52,067 nucleotides of DNA, taken from contig CAYTTV010000023.1 of NCBI GenBank assembly GCA_964440915.1, forward strand, positions 1-52,067. The letters are read 5' to 3'. This stretch comes from CAMPJM01 sp964440915. GTDB taxonomy: Bacteria; Bacteroidota; Bacteroidia; Cytophagales; Cyclobacteriaceae. Below the pieces are notes generated by a model. That model searched no databases and had not been told where the DNA came from. It was given only the letters and a program-made list of their open reading frames with translations. Each line of letters opens with the position of its first letter. Position 1 is the stretch's first letter. Positions 7,100 through 15,244 of the stretch are shown one piece after another. A program made the position numbers and the translations under genes.

Positions 7100-7451
7100 G
7101 CAGTATCAGTATAAGGTTATAATATCATTCTATTTTAAGAAAAGGAACTGGAAGTATTGCATTAAAGTTCCTCTTTCGTCGTCCAAGAGCAATAAATATA
7201 ATATAAACTATGACCTGTTTGCAATCCCAAACACTTGAATTTAAATTACAATTACAATTCTATAATAAATTGGTAAAAAATAAAAAAAATAGCGACAACA
7301 AGTCTTCAATTATGGATCATACGCATAAAGAAGCTAGCCATCGCACTTTTTATCCAATTTGTACAAGTCATGATCAGTGCCAACAATTTGGGTAATATTA
7401 AATGATCAAGACAAGCCCCAACGGATAATGTCTTTATGGGGCTTGTTTATG
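7100..7451. other. Non-coding stretch between pnp and the sigma factor gene
   Basis: 352 bp with the pnp terminator at its right end and presumably the sigma factor promoter at its left. A 61-codon plus-strand frame inside (7210-7395) is AT-rich and resembles nothing; I see no RNA gene. Confidence 0.5.
7411..7446 (-). terminator. Terminator of pnp
   Basis: Perfect 10-bp stem ACAAGCCCCA / TGGGGCTTGT with a 16-nt loop, starting 6 bp beyond the pnp stop codon. The minus-strand 3' flank is only moderately T-rich. Confidence 0.7.
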
Positions 7452-9587
7452 TTAACCTTGTTGGTTTTTTTCAGGTCTCGGTAGCAGTACCTTTCTTGAA
7501 AGTCGGTATTTTCCGGTTTTCTTGTCAACTTCCACAAGTTTCACCTTTATTTCTTCACCTACTTCCAAGACACCTTCCATGCTTTCCAGCCTCTCCCATT
7601 TTATTTCAGAAATGTGTAAGAGACCATCTTTGCCAGGCATAAATTCTACGAATGCACCGAAAGGCATAATAGACTTCACAGGACCTTCGTACACTTCACC
7701 TACTTCTGGCAATGCGGCTATGCTCTTGATCCTGCCTACTGCATCGTCCATTGATTTTTGATTGGAAGCAAAAACATTCACAATACCATAGTTGTCTGCT
7801 TCTTCAATGATAACAGTAGCACCAGTTTCTTTTTGGATTTCCTGTACGATCTTGCCACCTGGTCCGATTACTGCACCGATCATGTCTTTGCTGATCTTGA
7901 CAGTGAATGAACGAGGTGTATGAGGTTTAAGGTCTGGTCGAGGTGCTTCTAGCGTTTTGCTCATTTCCTTTAGGATGTGCAGTCTGCCTTCTTTTGCTTG
8001 CAAAAGCGCTTCTTTAAGGATGTCATAAGAAAGACCTTCTACCTTCATGTCCATTTGGCAAGCGGTGATGCCTTTTTCCGTGCCTGTAACCTTGAAATCC
8101 ATATCGCCTAGATGGTCTTCATCTCCCAATATATCAGACAAGATAGCATATTTGCCTGTTTTGCTATCGGAAATCATTCCCATGGCAATTCCTGATACGG
8201 GGCTTGAAATCTTGATACCAGCATCCATCAGAGCCAAAGTGCCAGCACATACGGTAGCCATGGAAGAGGATCCATTAGATTCTAGTATATCAGAAACCAC
8301 CCTAATCGTATAGGGATTTTCATCTGTAGGGATAACTTGCTTTAAGGCCCTCAAAGCCAAATTGCCATGACCGACTTCTCTTCTGCCCGGTCCACGGTTT
8401 GGCTTCACTTCGCCAGTAGAGAATCCAGGGAAATTATAATGAAGCATGAATTTTCTAGTGCCAGAAACCAATGGGCTGTCGATCATTTGCTCGTCAAGTT
8501 TTGTACCCAAGGTAACCGTAGTAAGCGATTGTGTTTCACCTCTTGTGAAAACCGCAGAACCGTGTGCCGAAGGAAGGTAGTCTACTTCTGACCAAATAGA
8601 CCTTATCTCAGTGGTTTGTCGGCCATCCAAACGGACATTTTCTTCCAACACTAAATTCCTCGCTGCTTCCTTTTTAATTTCATTGAAATAGCGGTTCACA
8701 ACGGCCATGTCAAGATCGTGATCTTCTGGCAATGATGCCAAATATTCGTCCTGTATGGCATCCAACGCTTTCTTTCTTTCTTCCTTTATAGGATTCTGTA
8801 ATTTGACGACTTCAAAAAACCTTTGGTAATATTGATTATATAAGGTTTCTTTTAAAGCCGGATCGTTGTTTTCGTGGCTATAAGTCCTTTTCACTGTCTT
8901 ACCAACAGCTTCGGTAAGTTCCATCTGAACTTTGCATTGGTCCTTAATAGCTTCATGGGCCAAATGCATAGCTTCCAGCATCTCTTCCTCTTGCACCTCT
9001 TTCATTTCGCCTTCCACCATCAATATATTGTCGAATGACGCACCTACTAGCAGGTCGATGTCGGCATCTTTCAATTGTTCGGTTGTAGGGTTTATTACCC
9101 ATTCGTTGTTGAGCCTTATAATGCGGACTTCTGAAATAGGGCCGTTGAATGGAATATCGGAAACAGCCAAAGCAGCAGAAGCAGCAAGTGCCGCAAGAGC
9201 ATCTGGCTGTGCATGTGCATCGGCTGATATCAGGTTTATGTTAATTTGAGTATCAGCATGGTAGTCGTCTGGGAAGAGGGGGCGGATTACTCGGTCTACC
9301 AACCGGCTTACAAGCACCTCATGATCTGAAAGCCTGCCTTCTCTTTTGAGGAAACCTCCGGGAATTTTTCCGGCAGAAGCAAATTTTTCCTGATAGTCAA
9401 CTGATAGTGGAAGGAAATCCACTCCTTCTTTGGCATCTATATTGGAAACAACAGTGGCGAGGAGCATAGTATTGCCCATTCTAACGACCACGGAACCGTC
9501 AGCCTGCTTGGCAAGTTTTCCAGTTTCAATCGTTATTTCTCTGCCATCTTGTAATGTTATAGTTTTTTTAACAACGTTGGGTAGCAT
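7452..9587 (-). CDS. pnp: Polyribonucleotide nucleotidyltransferase (PNPase)
   Basis: A 711-aa phosphorolytic 3'-5' exoribonuclease and polymerase, central to RNA decay. Two RNase PH-like domains (about 10-225 and 315-550) flank an alpha-helical linker; the second contains FPGFSTGEVKPNRGPGRREV and the catalytic GDEDHLGDMDFK. A KH domain (about 560-620, MIGAVIGPGGKIVQEI) and an S1 domain (about 630-700, YEGPVKSIMPFGAFVEF) complete the normal architecture. The length is typical. It lies 135 bp downstream of rpsO on the same strand, the widely conserved rpsO-pnp order, but a strong hairpin between them suggests attenuated read-through or a separate promoter. Confidence 0.98.
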   Translation of the reverse strand: MLPNVVKKTITLQDGREITIETGKLAKQADGSVVVRMGNTMLLATVVSNIDAKEGVDFLPLSVDYQEKFASAGKIPGGFLKREGRLSDHEVLVSRLVDRVIRPLFPDDYHADTQININLISADAHAQPDALAALAASAALAVSDIPFNGPISEVRIIRLNNEWVINPTTEQLKDADIDLLVGASFDNILMVEGEMKEVQEEEMLEAMHLAHEAIKDQCKVQMELTEAVGKTVKRTYSHENNDPALKETLYNQYYQRFFEVVKLQNPIKEERKKALDAIQDEYLASLPEDHDLDMAVVNRYFNEIKKEAARNLVLEENVRLDGRQTTEIRSIWSEVDYLPSAHGSAVFTRGETQSLTTVTLGTKLDEQMIDSPLVSGTRKFMLHYNFPGFSTGEVKPNRGPGRREVGHGNLALRALKQVIPTDENPYTIRVVSDILESNGSSSMATVCAGTLALMDAGIKISSPVSGIAMGMISDSKTGKYAILSDILGDEDHLGDMDFKVTGTEKGITACQMDMKVEGLSYDILKEALLQAKEGRLHILKEMSKTLEAPRPDLKPHTPRSFTVKISKDMIGAVIGPGGKIVQEIQKETGATVIIEEADNYGIVNVFASNQKSMDDAVGRIKSIAALPEVGEVYEGPVKSIMPFGAFVEFMPGKDGLLHISEIKWERLESMEGVLEVGEEIKVKLVEVDKKTGKYRLSRKVLLPRPEKNQQG

Positions 9588-9683
9588 AAATTTTTGTCAA
9601 CAGTTTAAATAATGGTTATGATGAGATAAGCTCAAAGAATGTCACAGGTATGAAAAAAGCGTAACATGGGAAAGGGATAATAA

Positions 9684-9711
9684 AAAGAGGGAAAGTCAAG
9701 ACGACTTTCCC
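9684..9711 (-). terminator. Terminator of rpsO
   Basis: 9-bp stem GGGAAAGTC / GACTTTCCC (9689-9697 and 9703-9711) with loop AAGAC, followed on the minus strand by TCTTTTTATT, 11 bp after the rpsO stop. Confidence 0.8.
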
Positions 9712-9722
9712 CTTTAAAGTTT

Positions 9723-9998
9723 TTACTTTCTTATATTCAATTCTGCGATGATTGCCCTGTATCGTTCAATATCTCTTTTTTGTAGGTAATTGAGCAATCT
9801 TCTGCGCTTACCTACTAGCTTCATAAGGCCCAATTCGGTAGAATAGTCCTTCTTGTTTTTCTTTAGGTGTTCAGTCAGGCTGGATATCCGGAAGGTAAAA
9901 AGTGCAATTTGAGACTCAGGAGATCCTGTATCTGACTTTGACTTTAACCGACCATGATTTTCAAACAGCTCTTGTTTCTTTTCTTTTGATAAATACAT
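9723..9998 (-). CDS. rpsO: 30S ribosomal protein S15
   Basis: A 91-aa ribosomal protein that binds the central domain of 16S rRNA early in small-subunit assembly. Recognisable S15 signatures are TGSPESQIALFTFRI (residues about 24-38), the LTEHLKKNKKDY segment and LMKLVGKRRRLLNYLQ. The length is normal. A promoter with a perfect TTG, 20-bp spacer and TACTTTTG lies upstream, and a strong terminator follows, so it is probably largely its own transcription unit ahead of pnp. Confidence 0.98.
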   Translation of the reverse strand: MYLSKEKKQELFENHGRLKSKSDTGSPESQIALFTFRISSLTEHLKKNKKDYSTELGLMKLVGKRRRLLNYLQKRDIERYRAIIAELNIRK

Positions 9999-10040
9999 GC
10001 TTAGTTAAATTATTGATTTATTATAATATAAAATAGACCG

Positions 10041-10071
10041 CAAAAGTACGGTAACGATATTTTATAAGCAA
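10041..10071 (-). promoter_or_regulatory. Bacteroidota-type promoter of rpsO
   Basis: On the minus strand: -33 TTG (10069-10071), 20-bp spacer, -7 TACTTTTG (10041-10048), 42 bp before the start codon. It matches the phylum consensus TTTG / TAnnTTTG with the expected 19-21 bp spacing. Confidence 0.7.
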
Positions 10072-10100
10072 CATATCGGATTGTTTTGTTTCGACATCCA

Positions 10101-11831
10101 TTATTTAAACAGGCCTATGTTCTTCAACCTTGTTTTCAACTTATCAAAGGCTACTTTATAAAAATCCGCTTCAAAGACCCTAACATCGTTTCTTGCCTGC
10201 TTCAAAAAGAACAAGCCAAAGGGGAGAAGGATAATGTTGGACACCCACGTCGCCAGTACAGGGTCGATTAAGCTCTCTTTGCCCCATTTTTCTCCTGTAA
10301 TGGTGAGTACATAAAAGATAATGAAAAAAGCGATGGAGACAATAACGGGAATCCCTAACCCACCTTTTTTAATGATAGCGCCTAAAGGAGCACCGATGAG
10401 AAACATAATAAGACAGGCCACCGCTTGTGCATACTTCTTGTTTTTTTCTATAATATAGGTGTTGAGTTCCTTTGTCAGATTTTTGTCGCGCGTAGCCTGC
10501 ATACTCACGTTGTTTTTCACATACCGGGCTTGGCTTAGGGCTTGGGCCAATACCTTTTGGTTGCGCTCAGGGATATGAAACACGCTATCGATTTTTGCCC
10601 AGGCAATGGAATCTGGGTCAAGTATGATAGGTATATTGGCTATGGAATCTGCCAATGCAATGCTTTTTAAGCTATCTGCTTGAAGGCTGTCTGCTTGTAG
10701 AATGCTATCCGCCTTGGCAATTTCCTTTCTAGCTGTAGTATCAATATTAATGCGATCCTTTTTTGTAGGGGAAAGTGGAGTACTGGCCTTAAGTATTGGT
10801 AAGCCTTCTCTCTTTTGCGTAGTGGGGCTTGGCGAAATTTGTTTGTTCTCGTTGTTTTCTATTCCATCCTCAGGTGTTTCTATTTTTTTTGGAAGTAAAT
10901 GCTCGGGAACTTTCAGTTTGTTTTTGAGGTGGTAAGAAAAATACCTGTTGGCATTATCGTACATCTCACGATGCAGTTTTTGAAGGTCTATTTGCATGGA
11001 ATCTATGTCATAGCTCAACTGGCTGACATTCTTCATAAGTCTGTTGCTGGCAAAAAGCTCCTCTTTGGTTTCTTGAAGACCGAATGAAGCCAAACTAAAT
11101 ACGAGCTTGCTCTCATCAAATGAGTTTCTGTGAAAGTCCTCGATCGTGTTTTTCCCAACTCTAGCACCTTGTGAAGCTATTTCACTATAGCTATTGCCCT
11201 TGAAGAGCTCCAACATGAGGTAAGTGTTGTTATGGATGGAGTACATCTTTCCAGAGTCCGCCAAGATCACTTTTGTGTTGCCTTGCCCAGCCGAATGATC
11301 GTAAATAATGAGGTTGCCCAAGGTTACCCCATCAGGATGTTTTTCATCTACTTTTATGCTGTAATTGGGAATTCCGTTATAAAAGGCACCTTCTTTGAGA
11401 TCTAGAGAAGGTTTGGTCTGCTTGATGTCATATAATAAACTATACGCTTTGAGGTTGGCTTTTGGAACGATATAATTATTGGAGAAAAAAGCCAAGACAG
11501 AGAGCCCACAGGAAAATATGAATAATGGGAGCAAGACCCTTGTGAGTGATATGCCGGCGCTTTTTATGGCCGTAAGCTCAAAGTGCTCGCCCAGATTGCC
11601 AAAGGTCATAAGAGAAGAAAGCAGTACGGCAAGCGGCAGGGCCATTGGGGTCATGTTGATACTGAAATACATGATCAATTCCACAAAAACATAAAAGCCC
11701 AAATCTTTTCCAACAAACTCCTCAAAGTACTTCAACATATACTGCGTGAGCAGAATGAAGACGACCACAACAAAAGTGAGGACGAATGGACCCAGAAAAG
11801 ATTTTAATAATAATTTATCTAATTTCTTCAT
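10101..11831 (-). CDS. LptF/LptG-family lipopolysaccharide export permease
   Basis: A 576-aa inner-membrane permease of the YjgP/YjgQ family, which works with LptB and LptC to extract LPS from the inner membrane. Three N-terminal membrane segments are visible (about 14-35, 45-75, 98-118), and three C-terminal ones after residue 468. The conserved TAIKSAGISLTRVL segment is at 87-100. The large periplasmic part (about 120-465) is longer than in the roughly 360-aa proteobacterial proteins. It contains a coiled-coil stretch (265-300) and a low-complexity run of ADS repeats (373-396). I cannot decide between LptF and LptG. It precedes rpsO on the same strand but rpsO has its own promoter. Confidence 0.9.
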   Translation of the reverse strand: MKKLDKLLLKSFLGPFVLTFVVVVFILLTQYMLKYFEEFVGKDLGFYVFVELIMYFSINMTPMALPLAVLLSSLMTFGNLGEHFELTAIKSAGISLTRVLLPLFIFSCGLSVLAFFSNNYIVPKANLKAYSLLYDIKQTKPSLDLKEGAFYNGIPNYSIKVDEKHPDGVTLGNLIIYDHSAGQGNTKVILADSGKMYSIHNNTYLMLELFKGNSYSEIASQGARVGKNTIEDFHRNSFDESKLVFSLASFGLQETKEELFASNRLMKNVSQLSYDIDSMQIDLQKLHREMYDNANRYFSYHLKNKLKVPEHLLPKKIETPEDGIENNENKQISPSPTTQKREGLPILKASTPLSPTKKDRINIDTTARKEIAKADSILQADSLQADSLKSIALADSIANIPIILDPDSIAWAKIDSVFHIPERNQKVLAQALSQARYVKNNVSMQATRDKNLTKELNTYIIEKNKKYAQAVACLIMFLIGAPLGAIIKKGGLGIPVIVSIAFFIIFYVLTITGEKWGKESLIDPVLATWVSNIILLPFGLFFLKQARNDVRVFEADFYKVAFDKLKTRLKNIGLFK

Positions 11832-11940
11832 TAATTGTCACTTAACCTTTTTTGAATTAGAGCAAAAGGTGAACACCTGCAAAGCTTAGGATAGGGACTC
11901 TAAAATCAAAGGGAAAGGGTACAATAATTGTGCAAATTTT

Positions 11941-12345
11941 TCATCCTCCAACAATTTCCTTAAGTCCTCCCACCAAATTGTCCCACAAATCCTGAAGTTC
12001 GTCTTCGTCTTCTATATCGGTATGGTCAATGACCGTGAGAAAAACCGATTGCGTAAGCTCATTCATGTCCAGCTTAAATTCTAAAAAAGACGGTTCTTCT
12101 TCCGTATCCAATCCATCAGTACTATTAGGGATAAATTCAAACCTTACAAAATTGTTGGTACGTTGGCTCACGATTTTCGCCCGATGATTATCGTTGTCCC
12201 ACCTGAAATTGAGGATCTTATCTTCATTGATGGTAACATCGTCGGCAAACCACTGAGATAATCCGCTGGCAGAATTAAGGTAAGGGAAAAGCATTTTTTT
12301 GGATGCGTTGATCTCAAATTCTGCTTGAAAACTGTTCTTGCTCAT
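11941..12345 (-). CDS. START-like (AHSA1/SRPBCC) domain protein
   Basis: A 134-aa cytoplasmic protein of the SRPBCC fold, matching the Bacteroidota START-like family. It shows the expected order: N-terminal strand AEFEINASKKMLFPYLNS (residues about 9-26), GLSQWFADDV (28-37), the LNFRWDNDNHRAKI beta-hairpin (45-58), and a C-terminal helix LQDLWDNLVGGLKEIV (117-132) that lines a hydrophobic cavity. The ligand is unknown. It is the upstream neighbour of the LptF/LptG permease gene, 109 bp apart on the same strand; a functional link to lipids is only a guess. Length is full for a single-domain member. Confidence 0.85.
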   Translation of the reverse strand: MSKNSFQAEFEINASKKMLFPYLNSASGLSQWFADDVTINEDKILNFRWDNDNHRAKIVSQRTNNFVRFEFIPNSTDGLDTEEEPSFLEFKLDMNELTQSVFLTVIDHTDIEDEDELQDLWDNLVGGLKEIVGG

Positions 12346-12800
12346 ATTCCTTCTTTTTAATTACTATATGCCTCTAAAAAGCGATGGGGTGTCCCAGCTT
12401 GAAGTGGATTTCTATAACTTACACAATAAAAGTGGTAAATATAAAATTACCTCATAAAAACCAAATGTTTTTGATTCGAAATATTGCAAAATTGTTAATT
12501 CGATAACCACAACACTATGAGCAGCGCTGTTATCAAGTATGGTAAAGTCACCTTGCAAGCTAACCCCTGAACCAGGCATTTATAAAGTGTAACCAGCCTT
12601 TGTCCTATTCAGCATACAATTCCTCCTTCCTTGAATTTGTCTAGCCAATAAGGAAATGATGTGTTGAACAAGTCTTTCGTTATTTACTGAAACAACTGAT
12701 AATACAAAAGGTAGTATCTTCATGCCAGTTTTGACAAAGTTCAATACTTATAGGCAGTTTCCTCCATCCTTTTGATCCATGGTTACGGAAGTTTGATAAA
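12346..12800. other. Non-coding stretch between divergent genes
   Basis: 455 bp between the START-like gene (minus) and the MFS gene (plus). I see no tRNA, repeat or convincing hairpin; it should hold two divergent promoters. Confidence 0.5.
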
Positions 12801-14132
12801 ATGAAAGTGAAAAAGAAGAAAGCTAGGCGTGAAGTTGATTTATTTTTTAGGGAAAACCCTGAAGTGAGCATTGGGGAGAGTTTAGGCTGGGTCAGAAGGA
12901 TAGCGGCTGCATTCCCAGCCCTTCAGAACAACAACTATAGGAGTTATTTTTTAGGACAATTTGTATCCCTTATTGGTACATGGCTGCAGATAGTAGCGCA
13001 AGGGTGGTTGGTATTGCAACTCACCAACTCGGCCTTTTATATAGGGTTGGTAACGGCGCTTTCTACTGCGCCCTCCCTGCTTTTTTCTCTTTGGGGTGGG
13101 GTGATAGTAGACCGGTACCCCAAAAGGAAGATACTCTTATTTTCACAATCGCTTGCCATGGTACTGGGCATTATTTTAGGCTTGCTAACAATTTTTGACT
13201 TAGTGTCCCTATGGACCATCGGACTGATCGCATTCCTTTTGGGCACTGTAAATGCAGTTGATTCTCCGGCACGACAGGCATTTGTTCCGGAGATGGTCAC
13301 TTTAAATGAACTGCCGTCAGCCATTGCCCTTAATTCTAGTATTTTCAATGGTGCCAGGGTAATCGGTCCTAGCATAGCGGGACTCTTAATCGCACTTGTA
13401 GGCACCGGGGGTGCTTTTATCATCAACGGCTTAAGTCATATTGCTGTCATAGTTGCTTTGCTCTATATGACTGTTGAAGACAAGGTGAGTAGTGAGCGTC
13501 CCAAGCCTCTTTTGGCGATAAAAGAAGGAATTGTCTATTCTTTTACGCACCCCATCATCAGAATATTGATCATCATAACGGGTGTGGTATCGGTCTTTGG
13601 TTGGTCCTACACAACCATTATGCCCCTTATTGCCAAAAATCAATTTCAGTTAGATGCTGCTGGCCTAGGATATCTTTTTGCGGCTAGCGGACTCGGCTCT
13701 CTGCTGGCTGCGTTTTTTATTGGGGCCTATGGTAAAAAGCTTCCTCCTGTTTTATTTATATTTGGCGGCCATGCAGTATTTGCTGTTAGCCTAATCCTTT
13801 TTAGCTTTACCAGTTCGATTTATATGGCTTTGCCGTTGTTGTTCTTTGTGGGCATGGGCCTTCTTTCTCAGTCGGCCATGATGAACACGATCATTCAAAG
13901 CATGGTCAAAAATAAGTTGCGTGGCCGTGTCATGAGCATTTATATTTTAATGTTTATAGGATTGGCACCAGTAGGGAGCTTCCAAATAGGTTGGGTTGCA
14001 GAGCATTACGGTTTGGGGTTTGCATTGCGATTGGGAGCGGTTTTGGTCTTGGTTTTTGGGCTCACCGTTTTTATCTATAGAAATAAAATCAGAAAGGCAT
14101 ACTTTAAATATAAAGAAAAGCAGGACTATTGA
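12801..14132 (+). CDS. MFS transporter (EntS-like MFS_3 family)
   Basis: A 443-aa major facilitator of the MFS_3/EntS-like group, usually proton-driven exporters of siderophores, drugs or small metabolites. A basic cytoplasmic N-terminus (residues 1-45) leads into the family motif NNYRSYFLGQFVSLIGTWLQ (about 46-65). The MFS signature GGVIVDRYPKRKILL (about 94-108) follows TM2, and DSPARQAFVPEMV (about 154-166) lies in the loop after TM4. About 12 hydrophobic segments are present. The substrate cannot be inferred; no siderophore genes lie nearby. The start chosen at 12801 is the first ATG, preceded by a stop-free but unconserved stretch. The gene ends 46 bp before the YwbE-like gene. Confidence 0.88.
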   Translation: MKVKKKKARREVDLFFRENPEVSIGESLGWVRRIAAAFPALQNNNYRSYFLGQFVSLIGTWLQIVAQGWLVLQLTNSAFYIGLVTALSTAPSLLFSLWGGVIVDRYPKRKILLFSQSLAMVLGIILGLLTIFDLVSLWTIGLIAFLLGTVNAVDSPARQAFVPEMVTLNELPSAIALNSSIFNGARVIGPSIAGLLIALVGTGGAFIINGLSHIAVIVALLYMTVEDKVSSERPKPLLAIKEGIVYSFTHPIIRILIIITGVVSVFGWSYTTIMPLIAKNQFQLDAAGLGYLFAASGLGSLLAAFFIGAYGKKLPPVLFIFGGHAVFAVSLILFSFTSSIYMALPLLFFVGMGLLSQSAMMNTIIQSMVKNKLRGRVMSIYILMFIGLAPVGSFQIGWVAEHYGLGFALRLGAVLVLVFGLTVFIYRNKIRKAYFKYKEKQDY

Positions 14133-14178
14133 GTTTGAAGCTATGCATAAATATAATTATCATTATTTATCAACCATT

Positions 14179-14373
14179 ATGTCAGGAACGAATCGAAGTG
14201 ATATAAAAATAGGATTATCGGTGCGCATAGTATTAAAGCAGCATCAAAGAACAGGACAGCTTACAGAAGGTGTAGTAAAAGATATTCTCACCAAATCACC
14301 GTTCCATCCTCATGGCATAAAAGTGCGACTTGAAGATGGTCAGGTTGGAAGGGTAAAGGAGATATTGGAATGA
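14179..14373 (+). CDS. ywbE: YwbE-family protein
   Basis: A 64-aa protein of the YwbE family (named after Bacillus subtilis YwbE), function unknown. The whole length fits: MSGTNRSDIKIG at the start, VRIVLKQHQRTGQLTEGVVK (residues about 15-34), and the near-invariant HPHGIKVRLEDGQVGRV (about 43-59). It probably forms a small beta-barrel of KOW/SH3 type, so nucleic acid binding is plausible (inference). I prefer the ATG at 14179 because family members begin at this point; an in-frame ATG at 14143 would add 12 unconserved residues. It may be co-transcribed with the MFS gene. Confidence 0.85.
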   Translation: MSGTNRSDIKIGLSVRIVLKQHQRTGQLTEGVVKDILTKSPFHPHGIKVRLEDGQVGRVKEILE

Positions 14374-14555
14374 TTGTATACTACTGTCTTTTGTCTGAAT
14401 TTCCTGCGCTATAAGTAGTTTCTCTCCAAGGAAGACCCAACTAGTCAGTAGGTGATCATAGGGCATATTGCAATCCCCATGCAATAAAAATAAACCCCAA
14501 TCCCAATATGAAGTTATAATGTGTGTGTAATATGTATCACCTAAATTTTTTAATT

Positions 14556-15203
14556 ATGAAAAGGACAATTTTTTTAATGTTGATGGGAGTGGGGCTATTT
14601 TGTACCAATGCTTATGCACAAGATACTGAACCTGGTTTTAAAGTAGGCCTTAAAGGTGGTGTTCAATTATCCAATCTCTATGTAGATAATGTAGATGACG
14701 AGAATGCTAAGTTTGGCTTTCAGGCAGGTTTGTATTTTAGAAATCAGATCACTGAGAATTTCGCCTTGCAACCTGAGCTTATCTATTCTTTAAAAGGGTC
14801 TGAGATAGGCTACAGTGCTTTTTCTATCCCTGGACTTATAGAAGGAGGCAGCGGAAGTTATAGGTTTAATTTAGGTTACGTTGAGCTTCCTGTGCTAGCA
14901 GTGGTTACATTTGGTGCCTTGAGCGTGCATGCCGGACCATATATTGCCTTGCTTACCAATGCTAACATCAAAAACGTTGATGATGATGGTGATATTGAAG
15001 AGATTACTTCTTTAGATCGCGACGATTTTAATACCTTCGATTACGGTATTGCTGGTGGCATAGGGCTAAACCTGCCAATGGGGATACTGGGATTGAGATA
15101 TACTTATGGACTGAATGAGATTGGCAAAAGTGATATTGCAGGTAGGGTAACAGAAAACTCTAAAAATGCTGTATTATCTTTATATGCTGGTTTTCATTTT
15201 TAA
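14556..15203 (+). CDS. Porin-family outer membrane beta-barrel protein
   Basis: A 215-aa outer membrane protein of the PF13568 (OMP_b-brl_2) type common in Bacteroidota. Signal peptide residues 1-21 (MKRTIFLMLM... NAYAQ) is followed by amphipathic strands: GFKVGLKGGVQLS, FGFQAGLYFRNQITENFALQPELIYS, and a closing strand NAVLSLYAGFHF ending in the terminal aromatic that marks outer membrane barrels. The start at 14556 gives a clean signal peptide; the upstream ATG at 14523 would add 11 residues. An acidic loop (VDDDGDIEEI, near residue 145) may bind cations. Role: structural or small-solute barrel, not specific. It is convergent with the downstream signalling operon, separated by a hairpin. Confidence 0.85.
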   Translation: MKRTIFLMLMGVGLFCTNAYAQDTEPGFKVGLKGGVQLSNLYVDNVDDENAKFGFQAGLYFRNQITENFALQPELIYSLKGSEIGYSAFSIPGLIEGGSGSYRFNLGYVELPVLAVVTFGALSVHAGPYIALLTNANIKNVDDDGDIEEITSLDRDDFNTFDYGIAGGIGLNLPMGILGLRYTYGLNEIGKSDIAGRVTENSKNAVLSLYAGFHF

Positions 15204-15217
15204 TTAATCGTTAATTA

Positions 15218-15244
15218 CAGAAGGGCCTGTTTTTAGGCCCTCTG
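15218..15244. terminator. Bidirectional terminator between convergent genes
   Basis: Stem AGGGCCT / AGGCCCT (15222-15228 and 15235-15241), with CAG/CTG outside and a T-rich loop, lies between the barrel gene (plus) and the receiver-kinase gene (minus, ends 15245). Confidence 0.6.

Noticed and set aside
7210..7395. 61-codon frame between pnp and rpoD
   Set aside because: AT-rich, no recognisable motif, lies in the region expected to hold the sigma factor promoter.
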